Source: Hyphomonadaceae bacterium (GTDB lineage: Bacteria > Pseudomonadota > Alphaproteobacteria > Caulobacterales > Hyphomonadaceae). Taken from it: a DNA stretch of 64,000 nucleotides. The position numbers and the translations under genes are program-made. Shown here one piece after another: positions 35,947-43,902 of this stretch. The stretch's first letter is position 1, and the number at the start of each line of letters is the position of its first letter. The notes under the pieces are model-generated. The model worked only from the letters and a program-made list of their open reading frames with translations. It ran no database searches and was not told the DNA's origin. Where the stretch lies: assembly GCA_024742355.1 (NCBI GenBank), contig JANSYM010000008.1, positions 62,001 through 126,000 of the forward strand. Direction: 5' to 3'.

Positions 35947-37251
35947 TTACTCCGCCGCCACTGTGTGGCCCTGCACCAGCGCACGGGGGGCGCGGTATTG
36001 GGTGATGCGGTCTTCAATCTCGTGGCGGAAATGGCGGATCAGGCCCTGGACCGGCCAGGCTGCCGCGTCGCCAAGTGCACAGATCGTGTGGCCTTCGACC
36101 TGTTTAGAGACATCGAGAAGCTTCTCGATATCGTCATGATGGGCGTCACCTTTGACCATCTGTTCCAGCACGCGCCACATCCAGCCAGTACCTTCCCGGC
36201 ACGGCGTACACTGGCCGCAGCTTTCATGCTTGTAGAAATAAGCGATCCGCGCGATCGCCTGGATCAGGTCGGTCGACTTGTCCATGACGATGACGGCGGC
36301 CGTCCCGAGACCGGATTGCAGGTCGCGCAGTGTGTCGAAATCCATATGCGCGTCCATGATCTGCTCAGCCGGCACCATCGGCACCGATGAGCCACCCGGG
36401 ATCACAGCTTTGAGATTGTCCCAGCCGCCGCGAATACCGCCGCAATGAGTATCGATCAGGTCCTTGAACGTAATCGACATTTCTTCCTCGACATTGCACG
36501 GCTTGTTCACGTGACCGGAAATGCAGAACAATTTGGTGCCGGTATTGTTCGGGCGGCCAAAGCCGGCAAACCATTGCGCCCCGCGGCGCAGGATGGTCGG
36601 GACAACCGCGATTGACTCGACATTGTTGACCGTGGTCGGACAGCCATAAAGACCGGCATTGGCCGGGAAAGGCGGCTTCAGGCGCGGCTGACCCTTCTTG
36701 CCTTCCAGGCTTTCCAGCAGCGCGGTTTCCTCGCCGCAAATATAGGCGCCGGCGCCGTGATGGACATAAAGATCGAAATCCCAGCCATTCACATTGTCCT
36801 TGCCGATCAGCTTGGCCTCATAGGCCTCTTTGACGGCCTTCTCGAGTGCCTCGCGTTCGGCGATATATTCGCCGCGCAGATAGACATAGCATTTATGCGC
36901 GCGCATCGCCCGGCTGGCGACCATGCAGCCTTCGATCAGCAGGTGCGGATCATGGCGCATGATCTCGCGGTCCTTACAGGTGCCCGGCTCAGATTCGTCA
37001 GCGTTTACAACCAGATAGTGTGGACGCTCGCCAACAGATTTCGGCATGAAAGTCCATTTCAACCCAGTCGGGAAGCCCGCCCCGCCGCGGCCACGGAGGC
37101 CACTTTCCTTGACCTGCGTGCAGAGCCAGTCCGGCCCCTGCGCCAGCATCTCACGCGTCAGGTGCCAGGCACCGCGTTTCTTGGCGCCTTCCAGGCCCGG
37201 ATCATGCGCGCCATATAGATTGGTGAAGATGCGATCTTTATCCTGAAGCAT
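35947..37251 (-). CDS. nuoF: NADH-quinone oxidoreductase subunit F
   Basis: NADH- and FMN-binding subunit of complex I, 434 aa. '[13 protein letters not shown]' is the nucleotide-binding glycine loop, '[19 protein letters not shown]' is part of the FMN site, and '[12 protein letters not shown]' with the later 'TICALGD' binds 4Fe-4S cluster N3. The track starts at 37284, but the ATG at 37251 ('[11 protein letters not shown]') matches the family N-terminus. The preceding small membrane-protein gene overlaps this start by 14 bases. Confidence 0.94.
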   Translation of the reverse strand: MLQDKDRIFTNLYGAHDPGLEGAKKRGAWHLTREMLAQGPDWLCTQVKESGLRGRGGAGFPTGLKWTFMPKSVGERPHYLVVNADESEPGTCKDREIMRHDPHLLIEGCMVASRAMRAHKCYVYLRGEYIAEREALEKAVKEAYEAKLIGKDNVNGWDFDLYVHHGAGAYICGEETALLESLEGKKGQPRLKPPFPANAGLYGCPTTVNNVESIAVVPTILRRGAQWFAGFGRPNNTGTKLFCISGHVNKPCNVEEEMSITFKDLIDTHCGGIRGGWDNLKAVIPGGSSVPMVPAEQIMDAHMDFDTLRDLQSGLGTAAVIVMDKSTDLIQAIARIAYFYKHESCGQCTPCREGTGWMWRVLEQMVKGDAHHDDIEKLLDVSKQVEGHTICALGDAAAWPVQGLIRHFRHEIEDRITQYRAPRALVQGHTVAAE

Positions 37252-37453
37252 TATCTCGCTCCCTAATTTCGCGCATGGCGGCAAGGATCAGCGGCACACT
37301 GACCACGGCGCCGAAAGCCACCGCCATCAAGATCCAGAGCGGACTGCCGGAGACCACGAACATCGCGACGCCGAGCGCCACGATCAGAAAATCCAGTCCC
37401 GCCGCGAGGATGAGCTTCTTGCGAGGGTCGGGGCGTTCAACGAGCGCCATCAT
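37238..37453 (-). CDS. Small two-helix membrane protein between nuoE and nuoF
   Basis: Protein of 71 aa with two hydrophobic helices ('[21 protein letters not shown]' and '[19 protein letters not shown]') and a short basic/acidic tail. Its ATG overlaps the nuoE stop (ATGA) and its 3' end runs 14 bases into nuoF, so it is translated within the complex I operon. I do not recognise the family. Analogous small membrane ORFs occur inside nuo operons of other alphaproteobacteria. Topology suggests an assembly helper or accessory subunit, but nothing in the sequence proves it. Confidence 0.75.
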   Translation of the reverse strand: MMALVERPDPRKKLILAAGLDFLIVALGVAMFVVSGSPLWILMAVAFGAVVSVPLILAAMREIRERDNASG

Positions 37454-38490
37454 GCCTCTCCCTCATCTTTCGAAGACTCGACTTCGCCCGCATCAACACG
37501 CTTGGAGAAATCAGTTTCTTCACCGCCTGCCAGCGTCTCGGCCTGGGCAATCCAGTCTTCGCGTTCGATCCGGCCAGGGAAGGACATGAAATCCTCAACC
37601 CAGTCGACATTGGCCGGGGTCCAGGCTGCAATCTGGCTGAATTTATAAATGCCGAGCTCGTTCAGCGCCTTCTCATTCACCGGGCCAATGCCCTTGATGC
37701 GTTTGAGGTCGTCTTCTTCGCCTACAGCCACTTCAACCATTTCCGGCTTGTCTTCAGCCTTTGGCGCCGGCTTTGAATCCTTGATCAGTGTCGTCTTCTT
37801 CTCGGGTGCAGGCGCTGGCTCAGGCTCGGCCGGAGCATCCTTGGGCAGGTTCGGCAATTCCGACACCGCGTTACGCGAGCCGTCATAAAGATCGCCTTCG
37901 AGCAGCGTCGTCGCACCGCCTTCCGGAGCCGAGTTCAGTCGATCGACAAATGTCCCGGGCTTCACTTCCGCGCCGTTTTGCAGTTTGGCGAGAATTTCGG
38001 TCAGCGATTCCGGCGTCAGGTCCTCGTAATAATAGTCATTGATCTGGACCATCGGGGCATTGGCGCAGGCGCCGAGGCATTCAACCTCTTCCCAGCTGAG
38101 GCGACCATCATCGGTCACCGACATCGGCTTACCGATGTTCTTCTGACAGACTTCTTTCAGATCATTGGCACCGCGCAGCATACAGGGCGTTGTGCCGCAC
38201 AGCTGAATATGGTGCTTCCCGACCGGCTGGAGCCGGAACATGGTGTAGAAAGTCGCGACTTCATAGACGCGGATATATGGCATCTCGAGTCGGTCAGCGA
38301 CTTCCCGCATGGCTGGTTCGGAAAGCCAGCCTTCATTGTCCTTCTGGGCCAACCAGAGCATCGGAATCACCGCCGACCGCTTCTTGTCCTGCGGGTATTT
38401 GCCCAGCCAGAACGCGATGGTTGGCTCTGTTTCCGGCTTGAACGCGAAACTGTCGCCGCCGGCTTCAAGATCAAATCGTCTCAGCGCCAT
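37450..38490 (-). CDS. nuoE: NADH-quinone oxidoreductase subunit E with C-terminal extension
   Basis: Thioredoxin-fold 2Fe-2S subunit of complex I. The first 170 or so residues are standard NuoE, with the four cluster cysteines in 'LCGTTPCMLRG' and 'ECLGACANAP'. At 346 aa it is about twice the usual length. After a Pro/Glu/Lys-rich linker comes a helix-hairpin-helix-like domain, 'DDLKRIKGIGPVNEKALNELG', ending with a Trp-rich stretch. Such tails are known from other alphaproteobacterial NuoE proteins, and the same mini-domain occurs in ribosomal and DNA-repair contexts. The start overlaps the VOC gene stop (TAATG). Confidence 0.92.
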   Translation of the reverse strand: MALRRFDLEAGGDSFAFKPETEPTIAFWLGKYPQDKKRSAVIPMLWLAQKDNEGWLSEPAMREVADRLEMPYIRVYEVATFYTMFRLQPVGKHHIQLCGTTPCMLRGANDLKEVCQKNIGKPMSVTDDGRLSWEEVECLGACANAPMVQINDYYYEDLTPESLTEILAKLQNGAEVKPGTFVDRLNSAPEGGATTLLEGDLYDGSRNAVSELPNLPKDAPAEPEPAPAPEKKTTLIKDSKPAPKAEDKPEMVEVAVGEEDDLKRIKGIGPVNEKALNELGIYKFSQIAAWTPANVDWVEDFMSFPGRIEREDWIAQAETLAGGEETDFSKRVDAGEVESSKDEGEA

Positions 38491-38939
38491 TACGCTGTCT
38501 CCCCGGTCGGCAGAACCACGCGGCCTGCCTCGTCAAATTTCCAAAATGGGTTGAACGCGACTTCCCAGGCATTGCCCTCAGGATCTGCGAAATACCCGGA
38601 ATAACCGCCCCAGAATGCCTCGTGCGGCTGGGTCGTGATGTTGACGCCTGCCTCTTTCAAGCGCGCGAAAATCTCGTCCACTTCCTCGACCGAGCGGGCA
38701 TTGTAAGCCAGCGCCGCATTGCGGAACCCTTCTGCAGGGCGCGCGACCTGGCCAGCATCCTCGGCCAGTTTGTCGGCTTCCCACAGACCCAGGATGAAGC
38801 CGCCCATGTTGAACATGGTCATGCCCTCTGGTCCGACATTGTTGAAACCGATGACATCTTCATAGAAGGCCGTCATCGCCGCACGATCGCGCACGCCAAG
38901 GGTCATGATCGACAGGCGGTGTTCGGGAAAGGCAGCCAC
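38490..38939 (-). CDS. VOC/glyoxalase-like protein between nuoD and nuoE
   Basis: Protein of 149 aa with one betaalphabetabetabeta pair of the VOC fold: 'HRLSIMTLGVRDRAAMTAFYEDVIGF' and 'WGGYSGYFADPEGNAWEVAFNP'. The second segment has the metal-type Glu; the first has a Leu/Thr where the metal His often is, so catalysis is uncertain. Translation begins at a GTG whose G is the last base of the nuoD stop (TAGTG), not at the track start 39017. Its stop overlaps the nuoE start. It may be an accessory protein or simply a passenger. Confidence 0.82.
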   Translation of the reverse strand: MAAFPEHRLSIMTLGVRDRAAMTAFYEDVIGFNNVGPEGMTMFNMGGFILGLWEADKLAEDAGQVARPAEGFRNAALAYNARSVEEVDEIFARLKEAGVNITTQPHEAFWGGYSGYFADPEGNAWEVAFNPFWKFDEAGRVVLPTGETA

Positions 38940-40144
38940 TAGCGGTCCACCTCGCCAAACACGATATCGAGGGAGCCTAGGATGGCCGACGTGTCGGCCA
39001 ATTGGTGGCCCTTGCACATATGATCCATGGCTTGCAGGTGGGCAAAGCTCGGCGCACGCAGCTTGACGCGATACGGCCGGTTCGAGCCATCAGAGACGAG
39101 ATAGACACCGAACTCACCAGCAGGCGCTTCGACCGCGGCATAGACTTCGCCTTCCGGCACGTGGAAGCCTTCGGTGTAGAGTTTGAAGTGATGGATCAAG
39201 GCTTCCATGCTGTTCTTCATCTCGGCGCGGCGCGGCGGCGACACTTTCGTGCCTTCTGCCAGAACCGGGCCTTTCGGCATGTTCTCGATGCACCATTTCA
39301 TGATGTCGCAAGAGACCAGCATTTCTTCCATGCGTACGACATAGCGATCATAGTTGTCGCCATTCTTGCCGATAATGACCGGGAAGACCGAGGACGGAAT
39401 CTCGGAATAGATCTCATAAGGCTGGCTGCGGCGCAGATCCCAGGCGAGACCTGAGCCGCGCACCATTGGGCCGGTGAAGCCGTATTGCATGATCGTCTTT
39501 TCATCAACGACGCCAATATCGACATTGCGCTGCTTAAAGATGCGGTTCTCGGTGATCAGGCTTTCCAGCGTGTTCAGGATAGCCGGGAATTCCTCACACC
39601 AGGTCATGATGTCGTCGATCAGATCCTGCGGCAGGTCCTGATGGACACCGCCGGGGCGGAAATAAGCCGCGTGCAGGCGCGATCCGGAAGCGCGCTCATA
39701 GAAGCCCATCAGCTTCTCACGCTCTTCAAACGCCCAGGTGATCGGCGTCAACGCGCCAACATCGAGAATGAAGGTCCCGATATTCAGCAAGTGCTCGAGA
39801 ATACGGCCAAGCTCGCTGTACAGCACGCGAATGAAGCTGCCACGACGTGGCACTTCCACGCCGACCAGTTTCTCGATCGCCAGGCACCAGGCATGCTCCT
39901 GGTTCATCGGCGCGGAATAGTGCAGCCGATCGAAATAAGGCAGGCCCTGGAGATAGGTCTTGTACTCGAGCAGCTTCTCAGTGCCACGATGCAAAAGGCC
40001 GATATGGCAGTCGATGCGATCGACCAGCTCACCATCAAGGTCCATGACCATACGCAGCACGCCGTGCGCTGCCGGATGCTGTGGTCCGAAGTTTAGCGTG
40101 AAGGTGCGATCTTCCTCGGGAAGGGATTTCATATCGTCAGCCAT
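38939..40144 (-). CDS. nuoD: NADH-quinone oxidoreductase subunit D
   Basis: 49-kDa subunit of complex I, 401 aa, forming the quinone pocket with NuoB. It begins with '[17 protein letters not shown]', whose His lies at the quinone head-group, and has '[26 protein letters not shown]' and 'DIVFGEVDR' at the very end. The track start at 40186 adds residues that belong to the preceding gene. The ATG at 40144 has an AAGGAGGG site and overlaps the lipoprotein stop (TAATG). Confidence 0.95.
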   Translation of the reverse strand: MADDMKSLPEEDRTFTLNFGPQHPAAHGVLRMVMDLDGELVDRIDCHIGLLHRGTEKLLEYKTYLQGLPYFDRLHYSAPMNQEHAWCLAIEKLVGVEVPRRGSFIRVLYSELGRILEHLLNIGTFILDVGALTPITWAFEEREKLMGFYERASGSRLHAAYFRPGGVHQDLPQDLIDDIMTWCEEFPAILNTLESLITENRIFKQRNVDIGVVDEKTIMQYGFTGPMVRGSGLAWDLRRSQPYEIYSEIPSSVFPVIIGKNGDNYDRYVVRMEEMLVSCDIMKWCIENMPKGPVLAEGTKVSPPRRAEMKNSMEALIHHFKLYTEGFHVPEGEVYAAVEAPAGEFGVYLVSDGSNRPYRVKLRAPSFAHLQAMDHMCKGHQLADTSAILGSLDIVFGEVDR

Positions 40145-40791
40145 TATGCGCCCTCCTTGGTCATCAACGCGTAGTGGTACTCCCACCCAGGCGCTTTAAC
40201 CAACTCGACGCTCTCTAGGTCGAGCACTGGATTTCCTTGCGCGAACAAAGGAAGGTCTCTCTCGGCACGATCTCTGAGAATATAGCTGGAATTCGACGTG
40301 TAATTACAAACATCGACCCCATACAGTTCACCCAGATACAGAACCTGCCCCGGCTCCAGATTGAACTTGAAAGCCGCGTTCGCAAAATAGTCGATCGACC
40401 AACTTGATGTCGCGCCGCCACTGGTCGCCGCTGCCCCTTTTGGCGCTTTCCATGGCGTGATTGCATATTCGCCCGGATCAAGAACGATCGCACTCAAGTG
40501 CCCATAATGAGTATCGAAATCGCTTGCGGCCCCTCTGGAATCATCGATCGAGACTAAAGCCGCCTGCTCGCCCAACAGCGCTTTGAATGGCACCGAAGAT
40601 TCGTTTATTTTCGCGAAACTTCCATTCGAGAAGCAGCTCTCGTCCGCACCTGATGAAAGCAAAACGACACCTGCGTCGTCGCCGATGTTCGCGAAATCTA
40701 TCGAATTTGCATCATACTCGGGGACCGAGATACATCCTGGTATCAGTGAGACCACGGTAACTCCGAGCCCGAAACGAATCATCCGTTTCAT
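40144..40791 (-). CDS. Lipoprotein of unknown function inserted between nuoC and nuoD
   Basis: Protein of about 215 aa with a lipoprotein signal ('[13 protein letters not shown]') followed by a Ser/Asp/Tyr-rich exported domain with no family I recognise. It lies inside the otherwise contiguous nuoC-nuoD pair, coupled on both sides (TGATG with nuoC, TAATG with nuoD). Two 60-base rows counted by hand give 47% and 50% GC, against 58% for one row of nuoD, so it looks foreign or less constrained. The last bases before each junction, AGGAGGGCGC then ATG three bases on, are repeated exactly at both ends. Complex I faces the cytoplasm, so a periplasmic lipoprotein is unlikely to be a subunit. Confidence 0.85.
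   Translation of the reverse strand: MKRMIRFGLGVTVVSLIPGCISVPEYDANSIDFANIGDDAGVVLLSSGADESCFSNGSFAKINESSVPFKALLGEQAALVSIDDSRGAASDFDTHYGHLSAIVLDPGEYAITPWKAPKGAAATSGGATSSWSIDYFANAAFKFNLEPGQVLYLGELYGVDVCNYTSNSSYILRDRAERDLPLFAQGNPVLDLESVELVKAPGWEYHYALMTKEGA
40148..40157 (-). repeat. Direct repeat / ribosome site at lipoprotein-nuoD junction
   Basis: AGGAGGGCGC on the minus strand, the ribosome site of nuoD and also the last codons of the lipoprotein. An identical 10-mer lies at 40795-40804 before the lipoprotein start. The pair brackets the inserted gene. Confidence 0.6.
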
Positions 40792-41417
40792 CACGCGCCC
40801 TCCTCTTCGGTGGTCGCTTTCTCATCGCCGGGGATTTGGGCCGTCATACCCTCCCATGGCGAGAGGAAATCGAAATTGCGATATTCCTGCGCCAGCTCAA
40901 CCGGCTCGTGGACAATGCGCTTCTCAAGATTGTCGTACCGCACTTCGGTGAAGCCCGTCAGCGGGAAATCCTTGCGCAGCGGATGGCCTTCAAAGCCATA
41001 ATCGGTGAGGATCCGGCGCATGTCAGGATGACCGGAAAACACGATGCCATACATGTCAAAGGCTTCGCGTTCGAACCAGTCAGCACCGCGATGCAGGTCG
41101 ACAATGCTTGGCACTGGCGTGTCTTCATCGGTGGAAATCTTGACCCGGATGCGCTGATTCAGGCGCAGCGACAGGAAGTGATACACCACCTCAAACCGGC
41201 GGCTGCGCTCCGGATAATCGACGCCGCAGACATCGATCATCATCTCAAACATGCACATCTGGTCGCGTTTCAGGAAATCGACGAGAGTCACGATCTGGTC
41301 GCGTTCAGCCCAGACGGTGAGTTCGCCAACGCGCACTTCAAACTTACGCACCGCATCCGGCATCTTGTCGGCAATGTGTTCGCCGAGTTCGGTCAGGGCT
41401 TCGCTTTGTTGTGTCAT
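40791..41417 (-). CDS. nuoC: NADH-quinone oxidoreductase subunit C
   Basis: 30-kDa subunit of complex I, 208 aa. It has the family signature '[40 protein letters not shown]', split across the middle, and an N-terminal NuoC fold. There is no NuoD fusion as in E. coli. Two ATGs are possible; the one at 41417 stands 9 bases after AAGGG, while the track ATG at 41426 abuts it, so I prefer 41417. It lies just after nuoB and is followed by the inserted lipoprotein gene. Confidence 0.93.
   Translation of the reverse strand: MTQQSEALTELGEHIADKMPDAVRKFEVRVGELTVWAERDQIVTLVDFLKRDQMCMFEMMIDVCGVDYPERSRRFEVVYHFLSLRLNQRIRVKISTDEDTPVPSIVDLHRGADWFEREAFDMYGIVFSGHPDMRRILTDYGFEGHPLRKDFPLTGFTEVRYDNLEKRIVHEPVELAQEYRNFDFLSPWEGMTAQIPGDEKATTEEEGA
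40795..40804 (-). repeat. Direct repeat / ribosome site at nuoC-lipoprotein junction
   Basis: AGGAGGGCGC on the minus strand, the ribosome site of the lipoprotein and the last codons of nuoC. It matches the copy at 40148-40157 exactly, and in both copies the ATG begins three bases downstream. Confidence 0.6.
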
Positions 41418-41429
41418 CTCAGCCATCCC

Positions 41430-41999
41430 TTAGCGGTCAATCGACCCTTCGCGGCGGATCTTCTTCTGCAATTGCAGCAGTCCATAGACCAAAGCCTCTG
41501 CGGTGGGCGGACAGCCCGGAATGTAAATGTCGACGGGCACGATCCGATCGCAGCCGCGCACGACGCTGTAGCTGTAATGGTAATAGCCGCCGCCATTGGC
41601 ACAGGAGCCCATCGAGATCACGTAACGCGGCTCCGGCATCTGGTCGTAGACCTTGCGCAGGGCCGGTGCCATTTTGTTGGTCAGCGTGCCAGCAACAATC
41701 ATCACGTCTGACTGACGCGGCGAGCCGCGCGGTGCCATGCCGAACCGCTCAAGGTCATATCGCGGGTTCCCGGCTTGCATCATCTCGATGGCGCAGCAGG
41801 CGAGGCCAAACGTCATCCACATCAGAGAGCCAGTGCGGGCCCAGGTGATCAGGTCATCGGCACTGGCAGTGAAGAATCCTTTGTCGGCAAGCTCGTCTGA
41901 CAGGCCGGCATAGAACGGGTCGTCAGGCCGGACTTCGTGTCCGCCTTCGACGCTGGTGCGGCCTGAACTGAGGGCGTAAGGCTTGAATTCCCCTGACAT
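41430..41999 (-). CDS. nuoB: NADH-quinone oxidoreductase subunit B
   Basis: Complex I subunit of 189 aa holding the terminal cluster N2 next to the quinone site. It has the tandem cysteines 'LACCAIEMM' and the other ligands in '[14 protein letters not shown]' and '[12 protein letters not shown]'. The start at 41999 has an AGGAGG site; the track start at 42041 overlaps nuoA. The roughly 45-residue N-terminal extension before the core is modest for the family. Confidence 0.95.
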   Translation of the reverse strand: MSGEFKPYALSSGRTSVEGGHEVRPDDPFYAGLSDELADKGFFTASADDLITWARTGSLMWMTFGLACCAIEMMQAGNPRYDLERFGMAPRGSPRQSDVMIVAGTLTNKMAPALRKVYDQMPEPRYVISMGSCANGGGYYHYSYSVVRGCDRIVPVDIYIPGCPPTAEALVYGLLQLQKKIRREGSIDR

Positions 42000-42010
42000 C
42001 CAACCGCCTC

Positions 42011-42385
42011 CTAATGCCACTCGAGCGCGCCGCGGCGCCACTCATAGATGAAGCCGATGGTCAGCACGCCGAGGAAGATCACCATCGACCAGAAGCCGAA
42101 CACGCCAATCGCGCCGAGGCTGACCGCCCATGGGAAAAGAAAGGCGACCTCAAGATCGAAAATAATGAACAGGATGGCGACGAGATAGAAGCGGACATCG
42201 AACTTCATTCGCGCATCATCAAACGCGTTGAAGCCACACTCATAAGCGGAGTTTTTCTCCGGGTCCGGATTACTCGGCGCAAGGATCGCATTGCCAACAA
42301 TGAACAGCAGAGACATCGCCAGACCAATACCCAGGAACAGGATCACCGGCATATAGTCTAGCGCAAGTCGTTCGACTTCGGACAT
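42011..42385 (-). CDS. nuoA: NADH-quinone oxidoreductase subunit A
   Basis: Small membrane subunit of complex I, 124 aa, three helices, with '[42 protein letters not shown]' spread over the middle, the family signature. The ATG at 42385 has GGGAAGG upstream; the track start at 42460 is too early. It is the first gene of the nuo operon, and the upstream 186 bases hold a nested inverted repeat. Confidence 0.95.
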   Translation of the reverse strand: MSEVERLALDYMPVILFLGIGLAMSLLFIVGNAILAPSNPDPEKNSAYECGFNAFDDARMKFDVRFYLVAILFIIFDLEVAFLFPWAVSLGAIGVFGFWSMVIFLGVLTIGFIYEWRRGALEWH

Positions 42386-42430
42386 TTCGCGCACCTTCCC
42401 ATCAGAGTCGCGGATAATTCTTTGCGCCCC

Positions 42431-42482
42431 GATAGGATGGTTTCCAAGGGAGCGCAACATTAACTGAGCGCTTTATCCTATC
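42431..42482. promoter_or_regulatory. Nested inverted repeat upstream of nuoA
   Basis: GATAGGAT (42431-42438) and ATCCTATC (42475-42482) are perfect complements 36 bases apart. Inside them AGCGC (42451-42455) pairs with GCGCT (42468-42472). They lie 46-97 bases upstream of the nuoA ATG, so this may be a 5'-leader hairpin or paired operator. No -35/-10 box could be assigned with confidence. Confidence 0.4.
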
Positions 42483-42571
42483 CTTTTTCAGTTGGAATTC
42501 TGCCCACCATTTGTGCGACCTGGCGTCACGTCCGTGAGAACGATTTGCAACTGGATTTGGTCGCCCCGAGT

Positions 42572-43825
42572 CTACGGGCTTGCACCTGTTGTCGTTCCAG
42601 CAATTGGCGCCCGAAATCCGTGCGAAGCGAGTATCGCGAAGGCGCTCACAGAAACCAGGAATGGCATCTGCACCAGACTATCAATCGGAACAAACTGGCG
42701 CAGAGTGAGCAGGCCCCATGCGGCCGTCAGGAGTGCGATCGCCGCCCCGCGATCCATCCTCGATCTGAATACCAGCCAAATTGCTGCCGGGGTCAGGGCC
42801 GCCATTTCGTAAGCATAAGCATAGGGCGTTACCAGGATGGCGCCGGCGCCGGTCAAGGCCGCGAGATAAAGCGCAGCCCCGTCCCGCCGGGCGTGACGGC
42901 GCCACAACACAGTCACACTGACAAATACGAGCGCAGCAAGCAGCAGGTGCATCGGCATCGCAATCGAAGACGGGACCTGCCAGTATCTGAGCTGCCCGAA
43001 CAAGGTCGTCATGTTGACGGGCGGTGTGTGCGTGCCGCTGCCCGCGACGTCCGACTGCAACCTGACTACCGCATTGAAGAAGGCTGAAATCGTTTCCGGG
43101 CCAAACACCAATACCGACACAGTGTGCAGCACCACTGCCGTAACTGCCGCAACTCCAAATGCGCGCCAGGCGCCGGCCATGACATAGGCGAGCGGGATCA
43201 GGACCCCGAGCTGCGGCTTCACCGTCAACAGGCCAGCTGCCAGCCCAGCCAGCAACCAATGCGTGTTGGGCCGAAATGCTGCGGTCATGAGCAAGGCCGC
43301 GGTGAGCAGGCTGATCTGGCCGCTGGTGACCACCATCAGACACAGCGGCGAACTGAGGAGAAGGAGTGTCGCGAGACGTTGATCGCTGAGCTCCGGCGCG
43401 ACGGATCTTACCAATCGCCGAAGCGCCCAGACAAACATCGCGGCTGTCCCGAGGATCCAGACCCACAAGCTCACTTTGTACGGCATCAATGCCAACAACC
43501 CGACCAGGAAAAACATGGCCGGCGGGTACTGCCACATCATACCCAGATGTTCATTTTCGACGCGGGTCTGCAGAGCCGAGTCAAAGGCCTCAAAGTCATA
43601 GGCCTCCAGCGCACGTCCTTCGAGCGTCATATCTCCAGCTGTGTAGAAGGCGAGAAAATCGCCGCCGACAACGCCCTTCGCGCCATAACCCAAACCTGGT
43701 GCAAGCCAGGTCAGGACAAAAGTCATGACAAAAAACAAGGCGCCATAATTGATGGCGAGCCGCTGCAGGCGTGGCAACACTGCCGGCGCGCTTAGCCAGT
43801 CCCCGAGAGCTTTGAACCAGGTCAT
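42572..43825 (-). CDS. GT87/DUF2029-type polytopic membrane glycosyltransferase
   Basis: Membrane protein of 417 aa with about ten helices and the 'GGDFLAFYTAGDMTLEGRALEAYD' segment. That GxDF...YxAG pattern is typical of DUF2029/GT87 proteins, which transfer mannose from polyprenyl-phosphate-mannose in actinobacteria; the acidic residue in this first loop is the probable catalytic one. 'MMWQYPPAMFFLVGLL' is also characteristic. It stands alone between the nuo promoter region and the M24 peptidase gene, away from the glycan cluster at the left. Substrate unknown. Confidence 0.82.
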   Translation of the reverse strand: MTWFKALGDWLSAPAVLPRLQRLAINYGALFFVMTFVLTWLAPGLGYGAKGVVGGDFLAFYTAGDMTLEGRALEAYDFEAFDSALQTRVENEHLGMMWQYPPAMFFLVGLLALMPYKVSLWVWILGTAAMFVWALRRLVRSVAPELSDQRLATLLLLSSPLCLMVVTSGQISLLTAALLMTAAFRPNTHWLLAGLAAGLLTVKPQLGVLIPLAYVMAGAWRAFGVAAVTAVVLHTVSVLVFGPETISAFFNAVVRLQSDVAGSGTHTPPVNMTTLFGQLRYWQVPSSIAMPMHLLLAALVFVSVTVLWRRHARRDGAALYLAALTGAGAILVTPYAYAYEMAALTPAAIWLVFRSRMDRGAAIALLTAAWGLLTLRQFVPIDSLVQMPFLVSVSAFAILASHGFRAPIAGTTTGASP

Positions 43826-43887
43826 GATCTATCGGCCTAGACCTGAGACCTCAAATCAAGGTTAAGACAATCAGACCGCGCGATCAG

Positions 43888-43901
43888 GCGGTGAACACCG
43901 C
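43888..43901 (-). terminator. Short GC hairpin just after the M24 peptidase stop
   Basis: GCGGTG-AA-CACCGC, a 6-base perfect stem immediately downstream of the M24 gene. There is no T tract on the minus strand, so it may stabilise the mRNA end rather than terminate. Confidence 0.3.
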
Positions 43902-43902
43902 T

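Noticed and set aside
34292-36139. 615-residue plus-strand ORF
   Set aside because: Lies antisense to nuoG and the end of nuoF, whose iron-sulfur motifs are intact. Its own translation has no recognisable motif; long shadow ORFs are expected in GC-rich DNA.
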